DNA from: Bacteroidaceae bacterium
GTDB lineage: Bacteria; Bacteroidota; Bacteroidia; Bacteroidales; Bacteroidaceae
Assembly: GCA_024684455.1 (NCBI GenBank)
Contig: JAIKWU010000012.1
Location: 1 to 35,480, forward strand
Direction: 5' to 3'
DNA length: 35,480 nt
The translations under genes and the position numbers were made by a program. The number at the start of each line of letters is the position of its first letter. Positions within the stretch are counted from its first letter, which is position 1. Positions 5,494 to 13,344 of the stretch are shown piece by piece. Under the pieces are notes generated by a model. That model made no database searches and was not told the origin of the DNA. It saw only the letters and a program-made list of their open reading frames with translations.

Positions 5494-8355
5494 CTACTTG
5501 CACAGGAAGTTGGCAATGGCACTCATGAGGCGGTTGCGCTCCTTTGCCTGCTTGATGCCTTCGAGCGGGAATCCCATCGTGATGGCTTTGCATTCCTTTC
5601 CGTCGTAGGCAATGGCGGCTGGTTCTCCGTTGCTGTACGCCAGCATGGCGAAGGCTCCAGCCGTAGGTGCGAGTGTCTCGGGAAGGGGGATGGCGTAACT
5701 CTCGCTGTTCATCTCGCGATAGATGTCGAAGGCGAGGCCGCTGCCCTCCACATGGTCGGTCTGTTTGCTGTCAAGCCGTCCTGCCTGTGTGGCATGAAGG
5801 GCTTTGCAGCGTATGCCGCCGGTCTTGAAGAGGTTGGCTCCGCTGATGAAGACACGTCCGCCACGGTCGAGATACTGGGTGAGCACGTCGGAGAGTGCCT
5901 GTCGGAAGTCGGTCTGTACGCCGCAGATGACATCGACCATGCGGTAATTGGCGGCGTTCTGTACACCTCCCTTGAGGAACATTGACAGACTGGTGGAGCA
6001 GAACGAGTGCTTGCCGTTGAGGAGCAGTCCCTGTCCGTGCAGCCACGGATAGTCGAAGGTGTTGCCCATGATGACCTGTCCGCAGAGTTCGTCGCCGCTG
6101 TAGCCCAGTCCGCCAGCCGTCTCGATGCCCATCTTCGAGCGATCCCAGCCTGTCTGACGGCCGCAGTAGCCGGCAAAGGCGCCATAAGGCACGCCTGGGT
6201 CGGCATCGAGGTCGAAGCCTTGCACGCTGGCAGTGTTGATGGCAGCCGGACCTGACAGACGGGTGAAGGCGTTGACCATGAGCACCGTTCCTTCGTTCTT
6301 GGAGGCGATGCAGGCAGCGAGTGTCTCGCTCGGGAAACTCTGTCCGCCCTTGTTGGCAGCACAGACACGGAAGGAGTAGAGTCGGTCTTTCTGCAGCGGT
6401 ATCGCAGCGTTCGTGCTGCTCACTACGGTTCCGTTGTCGAAGCCGCCATTGCCCATGCGCGTATAAATAATATAGTGGGTGGGACGTGCCGTCGATTCGT
6501 TGGGGTCGTCCTGGGCCTGCCATGTGAGCAGGGCGCGTGAGCCTTGCTCGTCGAGCGTAACGGAGAAATCGGTCACGGGCAGGGGCTGGATGACGTAGGG
6601 GCGCTGGTGCATCGACGCAATATAACGGACGACGGTCTTATAGACCGAACGCGAGAAGTCGAACTTGAACTGCGGGTCGTAGCCCAGCCGCATGTCGGCA
6701 AAGTTCTGGTGCGACAGCATCTCGAGGATGATGCCAGGCACGAGCGGCACACGTGTCTCGCCGTAGTTACGGTTCCACACCGAGCGCACCTTCCAGTTGT
6801 ACTTGCGCAGGTCCTGATACAGATTGCCGAGCAGCATCTGAGCGAGGTCACGGCTGGCGTAGCGGTCGATGCCTGCGTCGGTAAGCCCGTCGTTGAAGTC
6901 GGTCGTGCAGATGGAGAGGGAGCCGATGAACGAGTCGTCGCGTCGGATGCCTGCGTCGGTGTGGAACGCCATCTGCAATTCGATAGGCACGCGAACGCCT
7001 GGCTGGTTGGGCTCATAGACGCTGCCGCCGGCAAGATAGTTCGATGTGCGCGGACGTGCCTGAATGTCGCTCTTGTAGTCGTCTTCGCCTTCGAAGCAGT
7101 CATAGACCGAGTCGGGCATACCTGCCCACTGTGCGCTGTAACGGGCGGCTTCGGCCCAGCGTGGCAACTGACTGAGATTGCCTATCATCTCGCCGTCCTG
7201 GCTGCGGATGATGTTGCCCATGCCGCCACCGAAGCGCACGGCATCGGCACTGACGACACCCTTGTGCTTCGACTCGTTCGTCAGAACGACCAAGCCGTCG
7301 TCGTGCTGTCCTTTTTCAAACTCGAAGGTGCCGAGATAAACCCACGTGCCGCCGCCCATCTGTTGATTGACCGCAAAACGGGTCTGTCCGCCACGGTGAT
7401 AGACGATGTAATGAGCGTCGTCAACAGAGTTGGGGTGAGTCTGATAACTGACGTAAACGGCATAGCGGCCCGACTCGGGAATGTTGGGAATCCAATTGGC
7501 GGTCGATGCGTTTTTTTCCGAGTTGACCGTCTCAATCATGCGGGCCGTACCCCCTCGGAAAGGATTCTCCGACTTCGTGAACCGCCATTTACGCAAGGCA
7601 AAGCCCTCTTGTGCGTCCATCTTCCATTTGTGCTTGGCCCGTTTCTGAGCCGCCGACTCCATGTACATGCCGCCGTCGGTTGGCTGGTCGTTATCCACCG
7701 TCACTTCGTTCTGCTGCCAGTCACGTTCGCGAGGCGTATAAATCACGGCACCGGCATTCTCGAGCATCGGCAGGATGTAGGGCAGGACGAAGGTCTGCGA
7801 GAAGAGGTCCTCGCGGGTGCAGAAAAGGGGCGGTCGCATCCATTGCCACGTGCCGGTCTTCTTGTCAAAATAGCGTCCGTGGCTCTGCCAGAGAGAGATG
7901 TGAATGCCGTCAAGTCCGTCAGGGGCAGCGTAGGGACGTGAGAGGTTCTGCACCCAGGGCTGACCAGTGTAGTTCTTTTTCCACAAGCGCGATGTGTCCT
8001 TCTGCCCGCTGCGGAGGGCATTGGGTACCAGGTCGCGGATGTCGTGGCGGTCGGTAACGATGGTCAGTTCATAGCCTTTGTAGCGGCTTGGCAGCAGGGC
8101 ATACATCTCGCCGTAGATGCGCGTGACGTCCTTTTCGGTAAAGAACTGGTCTTCAAAGCCGCCTTCGCACTCGACGCGAATCTGCTTGCGGTCGTCATCG
8201 ACACTGAGGCTCTTGACGTTGGAGCGTGGCTTGATGTTGGCATCCGAACGCTCATAGGTGTTCAGATAGTCGTTGAACACGGCTTTCAAGTCTTGTGCGT
8301 GTGTGACCAGAAAGCACACTGAAAAAGCACTGAGTAGGAAGATTCTGCGTATCAT
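5494..8355 (-). CDS. Secreted amidase-like / golvesin / fibronectin III protein
   Basis: The 953-aa protein begins with a signal peptide (hydrophobic core LLSAFSVCFLV, cleavage near THAQ). It resembles Bacteroidales proteins labelled xanthan lyase or golvesin-domain proteins. About residues 260-375 form a golvesin-like beta domain (GGTARMIET...YAVYVSYQTH...ADAVRFGGG). An N-acetylmuramoyl-L-alanine-amidase-like region is interleaved around it, with AFHTDAG and EMLSHQNFADM as zinc-site candidates. A fibronectin III-like domain follows (PVTDFSVTLDEQG...YSFRVCAANKGG). The likely role is cell-envelope or glycan processing outside the inner membrane; the substrate is unknown. Its ATG overlaps the stop of the plug gene by 4 bp, so the two are translationally coupled. 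Confidence 0.8.
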   Translation of the reverse strand: MIRRIFLLSAFSVCFLVTHAQDLKAVFNDYLNTYERSDANIKPRSNVKSLSVDDDRKQIRVECEGGFEDQFFTEKDVTRIYGEMYALLPSRYKGYELTIVTDRHDIRDLVPNALRSGQKDTSRLWKKNYTGQPWVQNLSRPYAAPDGLDGIHISLWQSHGRYFDKKTGTWQWMRPPLFCTREDLFSQTFVLPYILPMLENAGAVIYTPRERDWQQNEVTVDNDQPTDGGMYMESAAQKRAKHKWKMDAQEGFALRKWRFTKSENPFRGGTARMIETVNSEKNASTANWIPNIPESGRYAVYVSYQTHPNSVDDAHYIVYHRGGQTRFAVNQQMGGGTWVYLGTFEFEKGQHDDGLVVLTNESKHKGVVSADAVRFGGGMGNIIRSQDGEMIGNLSQLPRWAEAARYSAQWAGMPDSVYDCFEGEDDYKSDIQARPRTSNYLAGGSVYEPNQPGVRVPIELQMAFHTDAGIRRDDSFIGSLSICTTDFNDGLTDAGIDRYASRDLAQMLLGNLYQDLRKYNWKVRSVWNRNYGETRVPLVPGIILEMLSHQNFADMRLGYDPQFKFDFSRSVYKTVVRYIASMHQRPYVIQPLPVTDFSVTLDEQGSRALLTWQAQDDPNESTARPTHYIIYTRMGNGGFDNGTVVSSTNAAIPLQKDRLYSFRVCAANKGGQSFPSETLAACIASKNEGTVLMVNAFTRLSGPAAINTASVQGFDLDADPGVPYGAFAGYCGRQTGWDRSKMGIETAGGLGYSGDELCGQVIMGNTFDYPWLHGQGLLLNGKHSFCSTSLSMFLKGGVQNAANYRMVDVICGVQTDFRQALSDVLTQYLDRGGRVFISGANLFKTGGIRCKALHATQAGRLDSKQTDHVEGSGLAFDIYREMNSESYAIPLPETLAPTAGAFAMLAYSNGEPAAIAYDGKECKAITMGFPLEGIKQAKERNRLMSAIANFLCK

Positions 8356-9596
8356 TTGTTTCCTAAGTATTTGATGATGTTAAAGCCTACAAGATGGTCA
8401 TAGCGCTCTCCGAAGGGACGGTGGTAGATATAGACGGCATACTCATTCTCCGTCTGGTAGAAGTCGCCTTCAGCCTCGGCAGTGTAACCCTGCGTCTCGC
8501 CGTCGGGCACGAAGAGGTACTGATAGTTGTACGAACCCATCTTGAGCGGGATGGTCAATTCGTAGCAATGCTCCAGCAGGTTGTACTCCATGCGGTATTC
8601 CTCGGCAAAGCGTCCGTTCGTCAGGTCGCCGTTGAGGTATAGTTCGCCACCGCTGAGTTGGGGCATCTCGAGGCGGAAATGCGTGATGAAGTATTCGCTC
8701 TCCGTCTCGTTGTCCTCGTTGTCGCCGTTGCGTACCAAGTAGCGGCCGTTCTGGTCCTCGTCGTAGATGTAGTGGGTACGCTGCTTGTCCGTCATGATAT
8801 AAGCGTGGTAGTACGGCTGCTCGTATTGCATACTCTCCACACGCATGGTCGGCACATACTCGTCCAGAATCTCCATGCGGCGATACTCGTTGCCAGCAGG
8901 GAAGATGAGGCTGCGGTTATGATTGAAGATGAGTGTGTTGACTTGCAGATACGTCGGACGCAGACCGCTGACATGGTTGTCCCAGCGGCGGTTCTGTGTG
9001 ACGACGGGCAGCAGTTCCTGCTCTGGGTGATTGACGTGATAGGTGGAGTAGTTGACGTTGAACGACACCTGCTGATGTTCCTTATACGTGTCGATGTCGG
9101 TGTTGCTGCTGACCGTGATATCGACGCCCACACGCTGTTCCATCACCGAGAAGCAAGCCGAGGCGACAGGCTCAGGGTCACCGTCTTCAAAGATATCGAC
9201 GCGGTAGTTTCCCGTCACCTTCAGCCGCACGTCCTCGTTGGGAATGCGCAACTGGTAATGGTTGTAGATGGATGTGGTCGAGAGCGACGGTTCATATCCG
9301 TCGATGGGCTGGCCGTTGAAACCGTCCATATACTCGCTTTCGAGCAAGTCCGACTGTGTCCAGTCTGCATTGCAGTGTGTCACCCTATACGTCCGTCTGA
9401 CGTAGGTGTGCTGCATGTCGTCAAACAGAATATCCACGTACTGCCCGCTGTGAAGCAACATGACGGGATAACTGTCCCACTGCCCATTCACCAACACCCG
9501 AATGCTCTTCAGGTTGTTGACATATACACCGCTCTGCTGGGCATGACATAGCGTGAACGTCAGACAAAGTGCAAGAAGTGTTACCCGTTTCATCAT
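8352..9596 (-). CDS. Type IX secretion plug family protein (DUF5103)
   Basis: A 414-aa exported protein with a clear signal peptide (MMKRVTLLALCLTFTLCHAQ). It matches the DUF5103 family, whose Flavobacterium member is the Plug protein that closes one side of the SprA translocon of the type IX secretion system. Recognisable blocks are the SIRVLVNGQWDSYPVMLL start, YRVTHCNADWTQSDL, LRIPNEDVRLKVTGNYRVDIFE and a C-terminal YNYQYLFVPDG segment, all beta-rich. It lies 10 bp downstream of uxaC and overlaps the following amidase-like gene by 4 bp. Its own start is ATG 9596. Whether it acts as the plug of SprA in this organism is inferred from family membership. Confidence 0.85.
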   Translation of the reverse strand: MMKRVTLLALCLTFTLCHAQQSGVYVNNLKSIRVLVNGQWDSYPVMLLHSGQYVDILFDDMQHTYVRRTYRVTHCNADWTQSDLLESEYMDGFNGQPIDGYEPSLSTTSIYNHYQLRIPNEDVRLKVTGNYRVDIFEDGDPEPVASACFSVMEQRVGVDITVSSNTDIDTYKEHQQVSFNVNYSTYHVNHPEQELLPVVTQNRRWDNHVSGLRPTYLQVNTLIFNHNRSLIFPAGNEYRRMEILDEYVPTMRVESMQYEQPYYHAYIMTDKQRTHYIYDEDQNGRYLVRNGDNEDNETESEYFITHFRLEMPQLSGGELYLNGDLTNGRFAEEYRMEYNLLEHCYELTIPLKMGSYNYQYLFVPDGETQGYTAEAEGDFYQTENEYAVYIYHRPFGERYDHLVGFNIIKYLGNK

Positions 9597-9606
9597 TCAA
9601 ATCATT

Positions 9607-11016
9607 TTAGAAATCAAAGTAACGCTTGGCGTTGTTGTAGCAGATGTCTTCGACCATTTGCTGGACGCGCTCGATTTCCTCGTAGGGGATTTCGCCGTTT
9701 TCGACATCGTTGCCGAGGAGGTTGCAGAGGGTGCGGCGGAAGTATTCATGGCGAGGGTAGGAGAGGAAGGAGCGGGAGTCGGTGAGCATACCGACGAAGC
9801 GGCTGAGGAGTCCGAGCAGTGAGAGTGCGTTCATCTGCTTGGTCATGCCGTCTTTCTGGTCGAGGAACCACCAGCCTGAACCCCACTGAATCTTGCCTGG
9901 CACGCTGCCGTCCTGGAAGTTTCCGAGCATCGTGGCGACGACTTCGTTGTCGGCAGGGTTGAGGTTGTAGAGGATGGTACGGGTGAGTTTGTTCTGACTG
10001 TCCAGACGGTCGAGGAATTTCGACATGGCCTTTGCTGTGTTGAACTGGCCAATGGAGTCAAACCCAGTGTCGGGACCGAGTTGGCAGAACATACGCGTGT
10101 TGTTGTCGCGGATGGCGCCGTAGTGGAACTGCTGTGCCCAGCCGCTGGCGTGGTCCATCTCGGCAAAAAGGACCAGCATGGCACTCTTGAACTTACGTAC
10201 TTCGAGGTCGCTGAGGTCGCGTCCGCAAAGGGCTTTGTCGAAGATGTCGGCAATTTCGACATCGGTGTAGTCCTCGGCATAGAACTCCTCGATGCCGTGG
10301 TCGCTGAGTTTGCAGCCGTTCTTGGCAAAGAAGTCATGACGACGTTGCAGGGCATCCATCAGGTCTTGGAAGTCCTTGATGTTCACGTCGCTCACCTCTG
10401 CCAACTTGCTGACATACTCGCGGAAAGCCACGACATTATCGACAGCCATCGCCTTGTCAGGACGCCAGGCTGGGATGACCTTCACCCCGAAGCCTTCTTC
10501 TTTGATTTGTCTGTGCCACCTTAAATCATCGACGGGGTCGTCGGTGGTGCAGACCGTCTCGACGTTGTATTTCTTCATCAGTCCCTGTGGGGTGAGCGAC
10601 GGGTCATTCTGGAGTTTGTCGTTACATTCGTCGAAAATTTCGCGGGCAGTCTTCGGATTAAGAATCTTATTGATGCCGAACGCTGTGCGCAGTTCGAGGT
10701 GTGTCCAGTGGTACAATGGGTTGCGCAGGGTGTAGGGCACAGTCTCTGCCCACTTCTCAAACTTCTCCCAGTCGGTGGTGTCGGTACCTGTGCAGAAGCG
10801 TTCGGGCACGCCGTTCGAGCGCATGGCACGCCACTTGTAATGGTCGCCGCCCAGCCACACTTCGGTGATGGAGCGGAAGCGTTTGTTCTCCGCAATCATC
10901 TGCGGAACAAGGTGGCAGTGGTAGTCGATGATGGGCATCTTGGCCGCATGTTCGTGATACAACTTTTGTGCAGTCTCGGTTTCCAGGAGGAAATTCTTGT
11001 CCATGAAGGGTTTCAT
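9607..11016 (-). CDS. uxaC: Uronate isomerase (glucuronate/galacturonate isomerase)
   Basis: UxaC converts D-glucuronate to D-fructuronate and D-galacturonate to D-tagaturonate, the first cytoplasmic step of hexuronate breakdown. The 469-aa length is normal. The amidohydrolase-fold metal motif HCH is at H33 and H35 (IIDYHCHLVP), and GGDHYKWRAMRSNG, GSGWWFLDQKDGM and the SRSFLSYPRHEYFRR C-terminal motif are all family hallmarks. The ATG at 11016 or a second at residue 5 could be used. It is divergent from uxaB, the enzyme for the next step on tagaturonate, so both are probably controlled from the shared 460-bp intergenic region. Confidence 0.96.
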   Translation of the reverse strand: MKPFMDKNFLLETETAQKLYHEHAAKMPIIDYHCHLVPQMIAENKRFRSITEVWLGGDHYKWRAMRSNGVPERFCTGTDTTDWEKFEKWAETVPYTLRNPLYHWTHLELRTAFGINKILNPKTAREIFDECNDKLQNDPSLTPQGLMKKYNVETVCTTDDPVDDLRWHRQIKEEGFGVKVIPAWRPDKAMAVDNVVAFREYVSKLAEVSDVNIKDFQDLMDALQRRHDFFAKNGCKLSDHGIEEFYAEDYTDVEIADIFDKALCGRDLSDLEVRKFKSAMLVLFAEMDHASGWAQQFHYGAIRDNNTRMFCQLGPDTGFDSIGQFNTAKAMSKFLDRLDSQNKLTRTILYNLNPADNEVVATMLGNFQDGSVPGKIQWGSGWWFLDQKDGMTKQMNALSLLGLLSRFVGMLTDSRSFLSYPRHEYFRRTLCNLLGNDVENGEIPYEEIERVQQMVEDICYNNAKRYFDF

Positions 11017-11052
11017 AATCGTTTGGTATTAGTGGTTTTCGTATTGATAGCG

Positions 11053-11060
11053 CAAAAATA
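11053..11060 (-). promoter_or_regulatory. -7 box of the uxaC promoter
   Basis: TATTTTTG on the minus strand (11060-11053) fits TAnnTTTG and lies 37 bp upstream of the uxaC ATG. The -33 region is weak (TTCG about 20 nt upstream). The edge of a 22-bp-phased palindrome tract (11105) is about 45 bp upstream of this box. Confidence 0.5.
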
Positions 11061-11104
11061 CGCAATTTCCACCGAACGACGAAATGAAAGTCGAAAAAAA
11101 TGTA

Positions 11105-11188
11105 TGTTCAAGTACTTGGAGAGAAAACGCCAAGTGCTTAGCGTACGAACGCCAAGTGCTTAGCGTGAATTTTCCAAGCGCATGGAGG
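11105..11188. repeat. 22-bp-phased palindrome tract, AAGYRCTT core, four units
   Basis: Cores at 11110-11117, 11132-11139, 11154-11161 and 11176-11183 are exactly 22 bp apart. The 18-bp units start at 11105, 11127, 11149 and 11171, with spacers GAAA, ACGA and GAAT. Units 2 and 3 are identical (ACGCCAAGTGCTTAGCGT). Unit 1 carries arms TGTTCA/TGGAGA and unit 4 TTTCCA/TGGAGG. The tract lies between the divergent uxaC and uxaB genes. Confidence 0.92.
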
Positions 11189-11257
11189 TATATTATATCT
11201 ATGTAATAATGCATCACAACTTTTGGACACAAAATTGTCTCAAAATCTTTTATTGTT

Positions 11258-11317
11258 TGTAGGGGCATAGCTTGTCTATGCCCTTTTCGTTGGGCTTAGA
11301 CGAGCTAAGCCCCTACA
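11258..11317. repeat. GTAGGGGC-type double hairpin element
   Basis: Outer ends TGTAGG/CCTACA enclose two inner hairpins: GGGCATAG with CTATGCCC (loop CTTGT), and GGGCTTAG with CTAAGCCC (loop ACGAG). They are joined by TTTTCGTT. It is an enlarged relative of the elements at 1166-1199 and 1365-1396. It lies in the uxaC-uxaB intergenic region, outside the predicted promoters. Confidence 0.75.
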
Positions 11318-11358
11318 GGCAATCGTTTTGTAGTCATAGAAAAACGAAAGTTTTGGAG

Positions 11359-11480
11359 TTTTCTTTTTGTATTCCGCTCACTTAGTCGTACCTTTGACTA
11401 TGTCGAAGGTACTCACGTTCGGGAATAAAAAAGAAAAAACGCTTTTCTTTTTGTATTCCGCTCACTTAGTCGTACCTTTG
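11359..11480 (+). promoter_or_regulatory. Tandem duplicated promoter upstream of uxaB
   Basis: A segment of about 38 bp occurs twice, at 11359-11396 and 11443-11480, 84 bp apart. Each copy holds a complete promoter TTTG-N19-TACCTTTG (first: 11366-11369 and 11389-11396; second: 11450-11453 and 11473-11480). Between them (about 11403-11440) is a diverged inverted copy (AAGGTACTCACG...GGGAATA) that carries TACCTTCG on the minus strand. GTACCTT/AAGGTAC can also pair as a hairpin. The downstream promoter would start transcription about 14 nt before the uxaB ATG. Confidence 0.7.
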
Positions 11481-11500
11481 TGCTCAGAATCCTAATTCAC

Positions 11501-12985
11501 ATGACTATGGCACTCAAAGCATTGAACGCTCGCACGGCTCCGAAGAGCCATGCACCCGAGAGAATCATCCAGTTTGGCGAAGGTAACTTCCTGCGCTGTT
11601 TTGTCGATTGGATTATCCAGCACATGAACGACCGTACGGACTTCAACGCGTCGGTCGTGGTGGTGCAGCCCATCGAACGCGGTATGGTCGATTGGCTCAA
11701 CGGGCAGGACTGCCTGTACCACGTCAATCTGCAGGGACGTATCGACGGAAAGGCTGTCAACACGCTTGAACGTATCAACTGCCTCAGCCGTGCGCTGAAT
11801 CCCTACACGCAGAACGCTGCCTTCATGGCGCTGGCCGACCAGCCCGACATCCGCTTCGTGATTTCGAATACGACCGAGGCCGGCATTGCTTTCGACCCTG
11901 CGTGCAAACTCACCGACGCGCCTGCATCGAGTTATCCTGGCAAGTTGACGCAACTGCTCTATCGCCGTTTCCAGACGTTCCGTGGCGACAAGACGAAAGG
12001 CCTGATCATCATGCCTTGCGAACTGATTTTCCTCAACGGACATCATCTGAAAGAGTGCATCTACCAGTACATCGAATTGTGGAAGGATGACTTCGGTAAG
12101 GACTATGCGAAGTTCAAGGAGTGGTTTACGAAATACTGCTACGTGTGTGCCACGCTGGTGGACCGCATCGTGCCTGGCTTCCCACGCAAGGAAATCGTCG
12201 AGATTCAGAAGAAGGTGTGCTATGCCGACAACCTCGTCGTACAGGGTGAAGCCTTCCATCTCTGGGTCATCGAGAAGCCTGAGAACATGTCCATCGCCCA
12301 GTTGCGCCGCGAATTTCCTGCCGAGAAGGCAGGCCTGCACGTGCTCATCGCACCGAGCGAAAAGCCGTACCACGAACGCAAGGTGACGCTGCTCAACGGA
12401 CCGCACACCGTGCTTTCGCCTGTGGCCTATCTGAGTGGCATCAACATCGTACGCGACGCCTGCAACCATCCTGTGGTCGGCAAGTACATTCACAAGGTGC
12501 AGTTCGAAGAACTCATGGAGACACTCAACCTGCCGAAGGCCGAGTTGCAGAAGTTTGCCACCGACGTGCTCGAGCGTTTCAACAACCCCTACGTCGATCA
12601 TCAGGTGACGAGCATCATGCTCAACTCGTTCCCCAAATATGAGACACGCGACCTGCCTGGCGTGAAGACCTATCTGGAGCGCAAGGGCGAACTGCCCAAG
12701 GGCCTCGTCTTCGGTCTCGCCGCCATCATCACTTACTACAAGGGAGGCACACGCAGCGACGGCGCACCTATCGAACCCAACGACGCTCCTGAGATTGTTT
12801 CGCTCTTGAAGAAACTTTGGGAAACGGGTGATACGCAGAAAGTTACCGAAGGTGTTCTTGCTGCCGACTTTATCTGGCATGAGAATCTGAACAAGACTGT
12901 TCCTGGACTTACGAAGATGGTCAAGCAGTATCTTGACTTGATTCAGGAGAAGGGAATGCTCGAAGCCGTCAAGACCATCCTGTGA
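11501..12985 (+). CDS. uxaB: Tagaturonate reductase (altronate oxidoreductase)
   Basis: UxaB reduces D-tagaturonate to D-altronate with NADH, the step after UxaC in galacturonate use. The protein (494 aa from ATG 11501) belongs to the mannitol dehydrogenase superfamily. It shows the N-terminal dinucleotide-binding IIQFGEGNFLRCF and the family motif KVTLLNGPHTVLSPVAYL in the substrate domain. An upstream GTG frame from 11480 is rejected because it overlaps the -7 box of the downstream promoter; ATG 11507 is an equally possible start. A fructuronate reductase role is less likely given the close resemblance to Bacteroides UxaB proteins. The next gene overlaps its stop by 4 bp. Confidence 0.92.
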   Translation: MTMALKALNARTAPKSHAPERIIQFGEGNFLRCFVDWIIQHMNDRTDFNASVVVVQPIERGMVDWLNGQDCLYHVNLQGRIDGKAVNTLERINCLSRALNPYTQNAAFMALADQPDIRFVISNTTEAGIAFDPACKLTDAPASSYPGKLTQLLYRRFQTFRGDKTKGLIIMPCELIFLNGHHLKECIYQYIELWKDDFGKDYAKFKEWFTKYCYVCATLVDRIVPGFPRKEIVEIQKKVCYADNLVVQGEAFHLWVIEKPENMSIAQLRREFPAEKAGLHVLIAPSEKPYHERKVTLLNGPHTVLSPVAYLSGINIVRDACNHPVVGKYIHKVQFEELMETLNLPKAELQKFATDVLERFNNPYVDHQVTSIMLNSFPKYETRDLPGVKTYLERKGELPKGLVFGLAAIITYYKGGTRSDGAPIEPNDAPEIVSLLKKLWETGDTQKVTEGVLAADFIWHENLNKTVPGLTKMVKQYLDLIQEKGMLEAVKTIL

Positions 12986-13281
12986 ACAAAGTACGCATTA
13001 CCGCCGTTCGCCAGACAGTCTATCCCGACCTGATGGCAAAGTACGAAAATCCCATTGAGCACACCTGTGACGTCAGGGTAGGGCAGCAGTGGGTTTCGGT
13101 CGATGGACAACGCCCCAAGGGGATGTGTCCTTCGGCGTGGACGTCCATGCAGCCGTTCGTCGAGTCGCTGGCACGAGGCGAAGGCAACTTCTACGACGGC
13201 TGGATGCAGAACCCGATGAGTGCGATGATCAGTTGCAACGACGGTTTCCGTCCCTTCAGTTTCTACATCGAAGTGTTATGA
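12982..13281 (+). CDS. TIGR04076 family protein
   Basis: A 99-aa protein of the TIGR04076 family, whose function is unknown. Typical blocks are the basic VRITAVRQTVYPDLMAKYE start, a central CPSAWTSMQPF segment and GNFYDGWMQNPMSAMISCNDGFRPFSFYIE near the end, with conserved cysteines that might bind a metal. It starts with GTG overlapping the uxaB stop (GTGA), so it is translationally coupled to a sugar-acid gene. This association suggests, without proof, a role linked to hexuronate metabolism. A strong terminator follows directly. Confidence 0.85.
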   Translation: MNKVRITAVRQTVYPDLMAKYENPIEHTCDVRVGQQWVSVDGQRPKGMCPSAWTSMQPFVESLARGEGNFYDGWMQNPMSAMISCNDGFRPFSFYIEVL

Positions 13282-13291
13282 CTGAAGCCCT

Positions 13292-13334
13292 AAAAAACTC
13301 CCCCAGACGATGTGAACGTCTGGGGGAGTTTTTG
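13292..13334. terminator. Bidirectional rho-independent terminator
   Basis: A 13-bp perfect stem (13297-13309 with 13317-13329, ACTCCCCCAGACG and complement) has a 7-nt loop, flanked by an A-run on the left and a T-run on the right. It ends the uxaB operon on the plus strand and the convergent gene at 13345 on the minus strand. Confidence 0.93.
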
Positions 13335-13344
13335 TGTTGTCGTG

